The notes: generated by a model from the sequence alone, not told the origin. 64,000 nt of DNA from Planctomycetaceae bacterium (GCA_021294835.1 JAJTDF010000003.1:25662-89661), one strand, 5' to 3'. Shown: positions 34,071-44,100, counted from the first letter of the stretch. Made by a program: numbers and translations.

Positions 34071-34125
34071 CGCCGCATCCTACCCCCACTCACCCCAGCA
34101 CTCCCCCCCCTACTCGCCCCCCCGC

Positions 34126-34821
34126 TCACCCCACCGCCCGCACCAGCAGCACCACCGCGTGCGCCTCCACCGCCAGCCCCTCGCCCACCGCGTCCACCTT
34201 CTCGTGCGTCTTGCCCTTGATGTTCACCCGCTCCGCCGGCACCCCCAGCAGCCTGGCCAGGTTCGCCCGCACCCGCTGCTTCACCGGCCCGATCTTCGGC
34301 TTCTCCAAGATCACCGTCGCATCCAGGTTCCCCACCACATACCCCCGCTGCGCCACCGCCTGCACCGCCGCCACCAGAAACTCCGCTGAATCGCGCCCGT
34401 CGTTCTCCGGAGCCTTGTCCGGGAACAACTGCCCGATGTCCGGCAGCCCCAGCGCCCCCAGCAGCGCATCGGTCACCGCGTGATACAGCACATCGCCGTC
34501 GCTGTGCGCCACCGGACCGAAGTTCACCGCCGCCGAGTCCCACGTCACCCCGCCGATGATCATCGGCCGACCCCGTCCGTGCGGCGGCCTGGGCTCCAGC
34601 CGGTGCAGGTCATACCCGTGCCCCACCCGAAACGGCAAGTCCGGCCCCGCCGCCGTCGTGTCCGCCGCAGGAGCGGCCGCCGGCGTCGCCGTGCCGCCCG
34701 CCCGCTTGGGCGGCAGGTTCACCCGTCGGCGGGCCTGCTGGCCATGGTGCCGCTTGGACGGGCCGCCGCCCGGCACAAGGGGTTCTCCTGCGGATCGGCG
34801 ACGGGTCGGACGCTTGGCCAT
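34126..34821 (-). CDS. ispF: 2-C-methyl-D-erythritol 2,4-cyclodiphosphate synthase
   Basis: Catalyses the cyclisation step of the MEP isoprenoid pathway. The catalytic core is complete: GHGYDLHRLEP (metal-binding Asp and His), VAHSDGDVLYHAVTDALLGA (third metal ligand, His), LGLPDIGQLFPD, and the C-terminal GKTHEKVDAVGEGLAVEA. IspF is normally about 160 residues; here the frame from the ATG at 34821 gives 231, adding about 70 residues of basic, then Ala/Pro/Thr-rich sequence (MAKRPTRRRSAGEPLV, RRRVNLPPKR). GTG or TTG codons just before GHGYD could be the real start but have no visible Shine-Dalgarno. It is the first gene of the minus-strand run that continues through FchA, YkgJ and the ABC exporter. 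Confidence 0.93.
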   Translation of the reverse strand: MAKRPTRRRSAGEPLVPGGGPSKRHHGQQARRRVNLPPKRAGGTATPAAAPAADTTAAGPDLPFRVGHGYDLHRLEPRPPHGRGRPMIIGGVTWDSAAVNFGPVAHSDGDVLYHAVTDALLGALGLPDIGQLFPDKAPENDGRDSAEFLVAAVQAVAQRGYVVGNLDATVILEKPKIGPVKQRVRANLARLLGVPAERVNIKGKTHEKVDAVGEGLAVEAHAVVLLVRAVG

Positions 34822-35073
34822 GGGGTTCTCGTGTGCTCGTGGTCTTCCTCGTGCCCCTGCCCGATATCGCTCCCGCCCTTGCCCCGCCCGCTCAGCCTCC
34901 GGCCCTCGGGCCGACTCTGCCCCCAGCCTCCCCGCCAGAATCGCCCCGCACCTCACCCCTCCCGGACAAACCTCCCCGGCTTATCCTATTTCCCCGTGTT
35001 GACGGCCGACGGCTCATGTCCGACGCCCTCGCCACCCGAACTCTGACCTTCCAGCACTTTGGAGTTTGCACCG

Positions 35074-35844
35074 ATGACCCGCCGCCTCTCCCTCCGCGTC
35101 CCCGCTCGGCTCGCCCTCCTCACGCTGCTCGCCGCCGGCGCATCGCTCACCGGCGGCTGCTGGACCCCCGGCGGCCTGGCCATGTCGCTTGATCGCTACA
35201 CCTACGAGAGCCACCCCATGACCCCGCAGACTGTCACGGTGGTCGACGCCCGCACCGAGCAGGAGCTCTGGTCCGTCGACATCCCCGTTGGCGACAAGCT
35301 CGTCGTCGAGTTCTTCCGCGATCAGGGCGACGGCTCCGCCGACCGCCCCGACCGCATGGTCTGGGACGTTTGGCCCATCAGCCAGAACTGGGGCGAGCCG
35401 CAGAACCAGATCAACGTGCCCCCCGCCAGCAGCCGCAAGCTCGTGGTGTCCGTCCGCAAGGCCCCCGAACTGCCCGGCCAGATGAAGCTCCCGCCCGTTG
35501 AGCCCATCAAGGTCGAGGACACCGTCCTCACCGCCGCCGCCGGCCTGGAAGTCGGCCGCTTCTACATCGTCGCCGCCCGCCTGAGCAAGGTCGACGCCGC
35601 CAAGGCCCGCTCCTTCCTCGAGAGCCAGAACATCAGCGCCGTCGTCGTCGACCGCCCCACCGGCGCCTGGGTCGTCGTCAACGACCCGTCATTCAACCAG
35701 ACCGACTTCAACGCCCCCGGCTCCGCCGCCGACCGCCAGCAGGCCCTCCAGCGCGTCCTCGAAGCCGGCAAGGCCTGGATGCAGGCCGACCGCGGCGCCC
35801 CGACTAACTTCTCCATGGCCGCCTGGGAGCAGGTCGTCCGCTGA
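35074..35844 (+). CDS. Predicted lipoprotein of unknown function
   Basis: A 256-residue protein starting at the ATG at 35074, with GGAG 9 bases upstream. The N-terminus is a signal peptide (RLALLTLLAAGASLTGGC) whose Cys is a likely lipidation site. The mature part has a conserved-looking beta segment (QTVTVVDARTEQELWSVDIPVGDKLVVEFF), then WPISQNWGEPQNQINVPP and a C-terminal helical part. I do not recognise a named domain; the first segment resembles proteins annotated in planctomycetes only as hypothetical. It stands alone, divergent from ispF. Confidence 0.75.
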   Translation: MTRRLSLRVPARLALLTLLAAGASLTGGCWTPGGLAMSLDRYTYESHPMTPQTVTVVDARTEQELWSVDIPVGDKLVVEFFRDQGDGSADRPDRMVWDVWPISQNWGEPQNQINVPPASSRKLVVSVRKAPELPGQMKLPPVEPIKVEDTVLTAAAGLEVGRFYIVAARLSKVDAAKARSFLESQNISAVVVDRPTGAWVVVNDPSFNQTDFNAPGSAADRQQALQRVLEAGKAWMQADRGAPTNFSMAAWEQVVR

Positions 35845-35987
35845 GCCGCCCCGGGTCCCCAGCCCGCCCGCATCGATAGACCACCCCGTTCCGGGCAGCC
35901 CTTCACCGCTTCTTCAACACCGCTGCCGGCGGTGTGCCGCGCCCGCACTGCAGCCGATCCGGCCTGCAGTCCGGTATACCCCACACC

Positions 35988-36764
35988 ATGCCCCTCCACC
36001 GCCCACGCCCCGCCTTCACGCTCATCGAACTCCTCGTCGTCATCGCCATCATCGCCCTGCTCATCGGCATCCTCCTGCCCGCCCTCGCCTCCGCACGTGC
36101 CGCCGCCCGCACCACCAGTTGCCTCAGTTCCCAGCGGCAGATCTCCACCGGCATGACGCTCTATGCCAACGACTACCGCGACTTCATCCCCCGCGAAGGC
36201 GCCGTCATGCCCCCGCCCAGCCACCGCCGGGCCCGCCTCGCCTTCTGCATGGCCCTGCGTCCGTACCTTGACGACCGCGCCAGCCCCAACGCCGACATCA
36301 ACGACCTCTACGCCTCCGCCCCCTACTACCGCTGCGCTGCCCGCCGCGCCGGCAGCCACCCCGTGCACTACGTCGCCAACGCCATGGTCTTCCTCGGCCC
36401 CAATCAGCCCGCACCCAACCCCGCTTCAGACATGACCGCCCGCCGCGGCCCCACCGCCCTCTTCAAGCACCCCTTCCCCGCCAAGACCATCTACCTCGCC
36501 GAACTCGCCGAGGACCGGGGCGACAACCTCTTCCGCCAGTGGGCCCCGCCTCCCTCCAGTCCCGAGGCCGACTTCCTCCTCGCCCAGTTCTACGACTTCT
36601 GGGACACCGCCCACTTCCAAGGCAACACGCTCGTCCGCCGCATCGAGGGCGACCGCCACGGCACCTCCTCCAACGCCCTCTACCTCGACGGCCACGCCGC
36701 CACCCGGCCCAAAGCCGTCTTCACCACCCTCTCCAGCTACGACGACGGCCTCTACCGCCGCTGA
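35988..36764 (+). CDS. Type II secretion/pilin-like protein with prepilin cleavage signal (DUF1559-style)
   Basis: A 258-residue pseudopilin. The N-terminus carries a prepilin peptidase site and hydrophobic helix ([20 protein letters not shown]), very typical of planctomycetes, which have dozens to hundreds of such genes. The C-terminal head contains [16 protein letters not shown], an H-X9-DG-like motif shared by these proteins. The ATG at 35988 places the cleavage site 8 residues from the N-terminus, as usual. No secretion or pilus machinery genes are adjacent, which is normal for this dispersed family. Confidence 0.88.
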   Translation: MPLHRPRPAFTLIELLVVIAIIALLIGILLPALASARAAARTTSCLSSQRQISTGMTLYANDYRDFIPREGAVMPPPSHRRARLAFCMALRPYLDDRASPNADINDLYASAPYYRCAARRAGSHPVHYVANAMVFLGPNQPAPNPASDMTARRGPTALFKHPFPAKTIYLAELAEDRGDNLFRQWAPPPSSPEADFLLAQFYDFWDTAHFQGNTLVRRIEGDRHGTSSNALYLDGHAATRPKAVFTTLSSYDDGLYRR

Positions 36765-36807
36765 ACCCGCCAACCGCCGGCCGCTGGCGTGGCGCGACGC
36801 GCCCAAA

Positions 36808-36838
36808 AACAAACCGGCCCGACGCTGCCGTCGGGCCG
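36808..36838 (-). terminator. Rho-independent terminator of nuoB
   Basis: A 10-bp perfect stem (cggcccgacg / cgtcgggccg) with a 4-base loop. On the minus strand it is followed by GTTTGTTTTT, placing it 35 bp past the nuoB stop. Confidence 0.85.
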
Positions 36839-36872
36839 ATGTTCACAGTGCTCGCTGATTCAAACCGTCGCC

Positions 36873-37442
36873 TCAGTTAGCGCCAACCGTCAACCCCACC
36901 GGCTGCGGACGGGGCACGTAGTTGCCCGCGACCGTCAGGCCCAGCGGAACCCGCTTGCCCGAACCCGGGGGCGGCATGCCCTCCTGGTCAATGTGCCGCT
37001 GAATCGCCATGATGCCCTCGATCAACTGCTCCGGGCGGGGCGGGCAACCGGGGATATACACGTCCACCGGAATGAACTGGTCAACGCCCTGCACCACCGC
37101 GTAGGTGTCAAACACGCCACCCGTGCTGGCGCACGCGCCCATGCTGATCACCCACTTCGGCTCGGTCATCTGCAGATAGATCCGCTGCAGCACCGGCATG
37201 GTCTTGATGCTCACGCGACCGGCCACGATCAGCAGGTCGCTCTGCCGGGGCGAAAACCGCACCGCCTCAGAGCCGAACCGCGCCACGTCGTACCGGCTGC
37301 ACGCGGTCGCCATCAATTCGATCCCGCAGCACGCGGTGGCGAACGGCATCGGCCACAGCGAAGACCGGCGGGCCCAGTTGATCACCCGGCGAAGCTGGGT
37401 GGTCATGAACGTATCGGCGGGAAGTGCTGCTTCAAGACCCAT
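36873..37442 (-). CDS. nuoB: NADH-quinone oxidoreductase subunit B
   Basis: The complex I subunit that holds the terminal [4Fe-4S] cluster N2 beside the quinone site. In 189 residues all four ligands are present: the tandem Cys38-Cys39 in ATACCGIE, Cys104 in MGACASTGG, and Cys133 in PGCPPRPE. The start is the ATG at 37442 with AGGAG 5 bases upstream; the ORF-track version adds 104 non-homologous codons. Odd: no other nuo gene is in the window, and both neighbours are unrelated and read on the other strand, so this copy is monocistronic. It could be the only nuoB of a scattered complex I or a second copy. Confidence 0.95.
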   Translation of the reverse strand: MGLEAALPADTFMTTQLRRVINWARRSSLWPMPFATACCGIELMATACSRYDVARFGSEAVRFSPRQSDLLIVAGRVSIKTMPVLQRIYLQMTEPKWVISMGACASTGGVFDTYAVVQGVDQFIPVDVYIPGCPPRPEQLIEGIMAIQRHIDQEGMPPPGSGKRVPLGLTVAGNYVPRPQPVGLTVGAN

Positions 37443-37710
37443 GACGACTCCTGAGCCGTGCTCACTCAACGGCATCCACCTTACAGCCAACAAACAACCT
37501 GTCGCCCGAAGGTGGTCCCCAGATAGTAGCCGACCCGCTCCGCCACCAGTCCGCCCACCCGGCCCGGCCACCACCCCGCACCCGCCGCACCCTCCTTTCG
37601 GCACGCAGCCGCTGCCCGGCCAGTCCTTCGAACACAATCCAAACAAAATCCGCCAGGGTTTCCACGAATCTCGTCCGAAAATCAGCGCGCTTTCTGCTAT
37701 GCTGGGCGAC

Positions 37711-38949
<1,239 letters not shown>

Positions 38950-39005
38950 CCCCGATCTTCGTCGTCACACTGCCTCACCCACTCACCTCCCCGCGAGACC
39001 CCATC

Positions 39006-40568
39006 ATGCTCAGCCCATCCGTCCAGTCCTTGCCCGGCCTGCTGCTCACGCTGATCGCGCTGAGCGTGCTGGCCCCGCTGACCGCTGCCGCCCAGACACA
39101 GGACAAGCCCAACATCGTCGTCATCTGGGGCGACGACATCGGCCAGTTCAACATCAGCGCGTACAACATGGGCATGATGGGCTACCGCACGCCCAACATC
39201 GATCGCATCGCGCGTGAAGGCGCCCTGTTCACCGACTGGTACGGCCAGCAGAGTTGCACCGCCGGTCGCGCCGCATTCATCACCGGCCAGGCCCCCATCC
39301 GCACCGGCCTCACCAAGGTCGGCCTCCCCGGCACCCCCGAGGGCATGAAGAAGGAGGACCCCACCGTCGCCACGCTCCTCCGCGCCCGCGGCTACGCCAC
39401 CGGCCAGTTCGGCAAGAACCACCTGGGCGACCGGGACGACATGCTCCCCACCGCCCACGGCTTTGATGAGTTCTTCGGCAACCTCTACCACCTCAACGCC
39501 GAGGAGGAGCCGGAGAACCCCGACTACCCCAAGGACCCCGAGTTCAAGAAGCGCTTCGGCCCCCGGGGCGTCATCCACTCCTTCGCCGACGGCCGCATTA
39601 CCGACACCGGCCCGCTCACCCGCAAGCGCATGGAGACCATCGACGAGGAGGTGACCGCCAAGGCGCTCGACTTCGTCGACCGCGCCGTGAAGGCCAAGAA
39701 GCCCTTCTTCCTCTGGTGGAACTCCACCCGCATGCACGTCTTCACCCACCTCAAGCCCGAATCAGAGGGCAAGACCGGCCTGGGCGTCTACGCCGACGGC
39801 ATGGTCGAGCATGACGGCCACGTCGGCCGGGTCCTGGACAAGCTCAAGGAACTGGGCATCGAGGACAACACCATCGTCATGTACTCCACCGACAACGGAG
39901 CCGAGACCTTCACCTGGCCCGACGGCGGCACCACCATGTTCCGGGGCGAGAAGAACACCAACTGGGAGGGCGGCTACCGCGTCCCCTGCGTCATCCGCTG
40001 GCCCGGCGTCATCAAGCCCGGCACCATCATCAACGAGATCGGCGCCCACGAGGACATGCTCCCCACCCTGCTCGCCGCCGCCGGCAACGGCTCGGTCAAG
40101 GCCGACCTCCTCAAGGGCCTGGATGTGGGCGGCACCAACTACAAGGTCCACCTCGACGGCTACGACCTCGGCCCTGCCCTCCGCAGCGGCGCCGCCTGGC
40201 CCCGCAAGGAGTTCATCTACTGGACCGACGACGGCAGCGTCGCCGCCCTGCGCTACGGCAACTGGAAGATCACCTTCCTCATCCAGGAGGCCGAAGGCCT
40301 CCGCGTCTGGCAGCAGCCGTTCGTTGAACTGCGAGCCCCGCTGATCACCAACCTCCGCATGGACCCCTTCGAGCGGGCCGAGCACGAGAACGCCATGGGC
40401 TACCAGCGCTGGTACATGGACCGCATGTTCCTGATCGCCCCCGCCGGCGCCTACGTCGGCCAGTGGCTCCAGAGCTTCCGCGAGTTCCCGCCCCGCCAGA
40501 AGCCCGGCAGTTTCAACCTCGAGCGCGTCATGGAAGCCGTCACCAGCCAGCAGGGCGGCGGTCGCTGA
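39006..40568 (+). CDS. Exported type I sulfatase (arylsulfatase family)
   Basis: Hydrolyses sulfate esters in the periplasm or outside the cell. In 520 residues there is a signal peptide ending APLTAAAQ, then the alkaline-phosphatase-type fold with metal ligands Asp43-Asp44 (WGDDIG) and the modification motif SCTAGRAAFITG, where Cys84 is converted to formylglycine (C-x-A-x-R form). A later metal-site segment is MYSTDNGAETF. The adjacent upstream FGE very likely activates it. The substrate (for example a sulfated polysaccharide) is not deducible. A strong terminator follows, so the FGE-sulfatase pair forms one operon. Confidence 0.95.
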   Translation: MLSPSVQSLPGLLLTLIALSVLAPLTAAAQTQDKPNIVVIWGDDIGQFNISAYNMGMMGYRTPNIDRIAREGALFTDWYGQQSCTAGRAAFITGQAPIRTGLTKVGLPGTPEGMKKEDPTVATLLRARGYATGQFGKNHLGDRDDMLPTAHGFDEFFGNLYHLNAEEEPENPDYPKDPEFKKRFGPRGVIHSFADGRITDTGPLTRKRMETIDEEVTAKALDFVDRAVKAKKPFFLWWNSTRMHVFTHLKPESEGKTGLGVYADGMVEHDGHVGRVLDKLKELGIEDNTIVMYSTDNGAETFTWPDGGTTMFRGEKNTNWEGGYRVPCVIRWPGVIKPGTIINEIGAHEDMLPTLLAAAGNGSVKADLLKGLDVGGTNYKVHLDGYDLGPALRSGAAWPRKEFIYWTDDGSVAALRYGNWKITFLIQEAEGLRVWQQPFVELRAPLITNLRMDPFERAEHENAMGYQRWYMDRMFLIAPAGAYVGQWLQSFREFPPRQKPGSFNLERVMEAVTSQQGGGR

Positions 40569-40600
40569 TCCCGGCCACATCAACAAGCCTCATTTCCCGC

Positions 40601-40633
40601 AACCCCCGGGCCCCTCGGCCCGGGGGTTCTTTC
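40601..40633 (+). terminator. Rho-independent terminator after the sulfatase
   Basis: A perfect 12-bp stem (aacccccgggcc / ggcccgggggtt) with a 4-base loop (cctc), followed by ctttcc. It lies 33 bp past the sulfatase stop. Confidence 0.85.
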
Positions 40634-40681
40634 CGCGCCCCTGCCCCTCGTTCTTCACACCTGCACAACGGAGTTCCTCCC

Positions 40682-41701
40682 GTGTACAGCGCCACTCGCC
40701 GCCGCGCTTCGCGACTGCTCGGCTGGACCATCGCCCTCTCACTCGCCTGCATCAACTTCGGCTGCACGTCGGCCGCCCTGCCCTCCTGGCGCGACGGCCA
40801 GGCCCGCTCCGCCGTTCTCCAGTTCATCGAACGCACCACCGACGCTGACAGCCCCGACTTCGTTCCCCCGGCCGACCGCATCGCTGTCTTCGACAACGAC
40901 GGCACCCTCTGGGCTGAGCAACCCGCGTACTTCCAGCTCCTCTTCGCCATCCACCGCGTACGCGAATTGGCGCCTCAGCGTCCGGAGTGGAGCACCACCG
41001 AGCCCTTCCGAACCGTTCTTCATGGCGACATGCACGCGCTCGCCCGACAGGGCGAAGAGGCTCTGGCCAAACTCGTCGCCGCATCCCACTCCGGCATGAC
41101 CACTGACGAATTTGCCGAGTCCGTCCGCCGATGGCTCGCCTCCGCACGCCACCCCACGCTCGACAGGCCCTTCACCGCCTGCGTCTACCAGCCCATGCTC
41201 GAACTCCTGGATCATCTCCGAGACAACGGATATCGCACCTTCATCGTCTCCGGCGGCGGCATCGAGTTCATGCGCGTCTTCGCCCAGGAGGTGTACGGCG
41301 TCCCGCCCGAGCAGGTCATCGGCTCCCGCGCTGCCGTTGCCCTGGAGACCCGCGACGGCGTACCCGTCCTGGTCAAACGCCCCGCCATCGAGTTCATCGA
41401 CGACAAAGCCGGCAAGCCCATCGCCATCAACCTCCACATCGGACGACGTCCGGTCATGGCCTTCGGCAACTCCGACGGCGACCTGGACATGCTGCTCTGG
41501 ACCACCTCCCGCACCGGCCCCTCTTTCGCCGCCCTCATCCACCATGATGACGCCGATCGCGAGTGGGCCTACGACCGCGCCTCCCACATCGGAAGGCTCG
41601 ACGCCGCCCTGAATCAGGCACCCGCTCGAGGCTGGACCATCGTGAGCATGCGCCGCGACTGGGAGAGCGTCTTCCCGCCCCAGTCCGCCCCGCAGCCCTG
41701 A
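40682..41701 (+). CDS. HAD-superfamily phosphatase, predicted lipoprotein
   Basis: A 339-residue phosphoserine-phosphatase-like HAD hydrolase. The GTG at 40682 is chosen because GGAG lies 8 bases upstream and a lipoprotein-type signal follows (LGWTIALSLACINFGC). Catalytic motifs: FDNDGTLWAEQP (motif I, nucleophile Asp), TFIVSGGGIEFM (motif II), and GNSDGDLDML (motif IV). A helical cap lies between motifs I and II. Being exported, it probably dephosphorylates a small extracellular or periplasmic metabolite; substrate unknown. Terminators on both sides make it a single-gene unit, separate from the sulfatase. Confidence 0.87.
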   Translation: MYSATRRRASRLLGWTIALSLACINFGCTSAALPSWRDGQARSAVLQFIERTTDADSPDFVPPADRIAVFDNDGTLWAEQPAYFQLLFAIHRVRELAPQRPEWSTTEPFRTVLHGDMHALARQGEEALAKLVAASHSGMTTDEFAESVRRWLASARHPTLDRPFTACVYQPMLELLDHLRDNGYRTFIVSGGGIEFMRVFAQEVYGVPPEQVIGSRAAVALETRDGVPVLVKRPAIEFIDDKAGKPIAINLHIGRRPVMAFGNSDGDLDMLLWTTSRTGPSFAALIHHDDADREWAYDRASHIGRLDAALNQAPARGWTIVSMRRDWESVFPPQSAPQP

Positions 41702-41751
41702 CCACCCCCGACCCGCTCCTCCCTCGCCGACTTCCCGCGTTCCCCAAAGCA

Positions 41752-41781
41752 AAGCGGCCCCGGAGCAATCCGGGGCCGCTT
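41752..41781. terminator. Bidirectional terminator between convergent HAD gene and rplI
   Basis: A perfect 12-bp stem (aagcggccccgg / ccggggccgctt) with a 6-base loop lies between two convergent genes. Short T-rich stretches follow on both strands (TGTCGTTTCT and GCTTTGCTTTG). Confidence 0.8.
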
Positions 41782-41823
41782 GTCGTTTCTGGTTCTGCCC
41801 GGCGGCCCATGCCGCCGACCGGC

Positions 41824-42468
41824 TTACTTGGCCTTCTTCTCGCCCTTGGCCGGCTTCTCAGCCTTGGCCTCGGCCTTCTCAGACTTCTCAGCCTTGGACG
41901 GCTTGTCCTTGCCCTTCTTCTCGCCCGCAGAGGCCTCGACGCCAGCCGCGCCCTCAGCCGCAGGAGCCGCGGCCGCCGCCTCCTCCTCATCGCGGCGCAG
42001 GTCCAGCTTGCGGTCCGGCTTCACGTCCAGCTTCACGAGCGCCTCCAGATCGGAGGCGAACTTCACGTGGATCTCATAGCTGTCCACACGCTTAATGGCG
42101 TTGCCGATCCGCACCTCGCGGTCCTTGATGCCCGCGAAGCCCGCCTTGGCCAAGGCCTCGGAGATCTCGTGCTGCGTCACCGCGCCGTACAGAATGCCCA
42201 GGTCGTTGCACGACCGGATCATCTCGATCTTCTGGCCTTCCAGACGCTTGATCAGTTCCTCGCGCTGCTTGCGCAGCTCGGCCAGCTGACGCTCCGCGTC
42301 CGCACGCTTGCCCGCCAGTTCCTTGATCTTCTCCTGGCTCGGCGTCGTCGCCATGCTGCGGGGGAGCAGGTAGTTGCGAGCAAAGCCCTTGCGGACCTTC
42401 ACCACATCACCGACAATCCCGGTGCCTTCCACGTTCTCCGTCAGCAGCAATTCAATCGTCTTCGCCAT
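41824..42468 (-). CDS. rplI: 50S ribosomal protein L9 (bL9) with C-terminal extension
   Basis: A large-subunit ribosomal protein. The N-terminal domain matches L9 (LLLTENVEGTGIVGDVVKVRKGFARNYLLP), followed by the long connecting helix (QLAELRKQREELIKRLEGQ) and the C-terminal RNA-binding domain (LYGAVTQHEISEALAKAG). Normal length is near 150; here 214 residues, the extra being a low-complexity Lys/Glu/Ala tail (SKAEKSEKAEAKAEKPAKG). AAAGGA lies 8 bases before the start. It is the last gene of the minus-strand ribosomal group. Confidence 0.96.
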   Translation of the reverse strand: MAKTIELLLTENVEGTGIVGDVVKVRKGFARNYLLPRSMATTPSQEKIKELAGKRADAERQLAELRKQREELIKRLEGQKIEMIRSCNDLGILYGAVTQHEISEALAKAGFAGIKDREVRIGNAIKRVDSYEIHVKFASDLEALVKLDVKPDRKLDLRRDEEEAAAAAPAAEGAAGVEASAGEKKGKDKPSKAEKSEKAEAKAEKPAKGEKKAK

Positions 42469-42682
42469 TGTCGCTGTCCTTTCTGGCCCGTCGCTTCAAG
42501 CGGCGACCAAAGAGTTAGGAGTGCCGCGCCGGCCACATGCCGAACGGCACCCCAACCAAGCAGGGTCGAGATTCTACGCCCGCGCGGCCTCCCAAGCCAG
42601 CCCGGAACACGCCCCAACGTCACCGCCGGGACGGTCCGACCGCCGGCCACGCCGTCCCAACCCCCTGCCGATCAGCAGGTTA

Positions 42683-43189
42683 TCAGAACGGGATGTCGTC
42701 TTCCTGCACCGTCTCCACCGGCTGCACCGGACCACGCGACCGCACCTGCGGACGCGGGCTGGGTGCCGGCGCCGGCTCCTCGCCACCCTCCGACGCGTAC
42801 TCCCCGCCGCCCGCGTACCCGCCGGCCGCGCCACCGCCCCCGCCGCCCGGCTTGGAGTCCATGAAGCGGAAGTCCTCCACCACCACCTTGAGCTTGGACC
42901 GCTTGGACTGGTCGGTCTTGTCCGTCCACGTGTCCAGCTTCAGCCGCCCCATGATGAACACCGGCCGCCCCTTGGCCAGGTACTGCTTCATCACCTCCGC
43001 CTGCTTGCCCCACACCTCGCAGTCCACAAAGGTCACTTCCTCGCGGGTCTCACCCTCGGGCGTCCGCCACTGCCGGTTCACCGCAATGCCGAAGTTCCCC
43101 ACCGCCTGGTTGCCGTTGGGCAGAAACCGGACCTCGATGTCGCGGGTCAGGTTCCCCATCAGAATGACCTGGTTGAATCCACGTGCCAT
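42683..43189 (-). CDS. ssb: Single-stranded DNA-binding protein
   Basis: A 168-residue SSB: an OB fold (FNQVILMGNLTRDIEVRFLP, VNRQWRTPEGETREEVTFVD, GRPVFIMGRLKLDTW), a Gly/Ala/Pro linker and the acidic tip QEDDIPF that recruits repair and replication partners. The start at 43189 (ATG with GGAG 8 bases upstream) is preferred to the TTG two codons earlier. It lies between rpsF and rplI, the conserved bacterial order, but rpsR, normally next, is absent. Confidence 0.96.
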   Translation of the reverse strand: MARGFNQVILMGNLTRDIEVRFLPNGNQAVGNFGIAVNRQWRTPEGETREEVTFVDCEVWGKQAEVMKQYLAKGRPVFIMGRLKLDTWTDKTDQSKRSKLKVVVEDFRFMDSKPGGGGGGAAGGYAGGGEYASEGGEEPAPAPSPRPQVRSRGPVQPVETVQEDDIPF

Positions 43190-43510
43190 GTTCAAATCTC
43201 CGTGACAGGATGATGCTTGCGTCTTGGTTGAGGAGACGGCCCCGGCCAGCCCAACCAGCCACCACGGCTGGCCCCGACCCGGACAACTTCATGCTATCAC
43301 CAACCCGCCGCTCCGCCACCCCTCGCCCGGGCGCGACTGACACCCTGTTGTCAGTCCCGGCCAAAAAAAGTGACGCCCCGGAATGACCGGGGCGTCGCAA
43401 GTGTGGAAAACATGTTGAATGACCCCCCATCCAAGGGGTCAGTCCAGCCCCGTGACCGGGGCCGACCACCCTCCCTGCCCCCCACCCTCGCCCCCCACCC
43501 CCCCGCGCAA
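43190..43510 (-). other. rpsF-ssb intergenic region with inverted repeats
   Basis: 321 bases separate rpsF from ssb. Besides the strong terminator at 43362-43396 it holds an 8-bp inverted repeat (gactgaca-N6-tgtcagtc, 43335-43356) between that terminator and ssb, and two weaker hairpins near 43424-43465. ssb therefore probably has its own promoter here, but I cannot pick -35/-10 boxes with confidence. Confidence 0.5.
43362..43396 (-). terminator. Rho-independent terminator after rpsF
   Basis: A perfect 10-bp stem (gacgccccgg / ccggggcgtc) with a 5-base loop; on the minus strand it runs into ACTTTTTTT. It separates rpsF from ssb transcription at least partly. Confidence 0.88.
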
Positions 43511-43951
43511 TCAGGCCTCGTCCTCTTCCTCAACGCCGGCCGGAACACGGGCCGTGTCCGTCGGCGGGGGCGTCGGCTGGGCCGCCGCACGCAGGTTGGC
43601 CTCGATCAGCAGGTCCAACTGGCCGTCGTGGTTCTTCACCTCTTCCATCGTCAGGTGATCCGCACGCGTGATCAGGAAACGCAGCAGCTGCTCAGACAGG
43701 TTGAACGACCGCTCCATCGCCGCGAGCTTGTCCGTGCTCGCCTTGAAGTAGCACAGGATGTACACGCCCCGCTTCTGCTTGTTGATGGGGTACGCCAGCG
43801 GCCGGTCGCCCCACTTCTTGATCGCCAGGATCTCCGCACCGCCCTTGCCGACCACGTCCTTGATGTGCTCCACCGCCGCCTTCATGTCCGAAAGGGCCGA
43901 CTGGGGGAACAGGAACATCGCCTCGTACTGAGCAACCGGAAGCTTGCGCAT
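43511..43951 (-). CDS. rpsF: 30S ribosomal protein S6 (bS6)
   Basis: A small-subunit protein that normally pairs with S18. In 146 residues the S6 ferredoxin-like fold is clear (YEAMFLFPQSALSDMKAAVEH, KKWGDRPLAYPINKQKRGVY, LLRFLITRADH), followed by a 35-residue Pro/acidic tail (PTPPPTDTARVPAGVEEEDEA). The start at 43951 has GAGGAG 6 bases upstream; the ORF-track start adds 51 non-homologous codons. Confidence 0.95.
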   Translation of the reverse strand: MRKLPVAQYEAMFLFPQSALSDMKAAVEHIKDVVGKGGAEILAIKKWGDRPLAYPINKQKRGVYILCYFKASTDKLAAMERSFNLSEQLLRFLITRADHLTMEEVKNHDGQLDLLIEANLRAAAQPTPPPTDTARVPAGVEEEDEA

Positions 43952-44100
43952 GCTGCGCTCCTCATATGAGCCCCGATGCACGGACCCTGCAAAGGGCCGG
44001 CGCACCGGGCATGTCGGACGGCAAACTCGCCCCGCGTGCCCGACAGTGGGCCCGCATGGCCGGTGGCGGCCGTCCGCCGCCACCGTGATCCGTCCCCCCA

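Noticed and set aside
42469-42682. Possible rpsR gene between ssb and rplI.
   Set aside because: No frame on either strand shows S18-like sequence; the listed 69-aa ORF is Trp/Gly/Arg-rich and unrelated.
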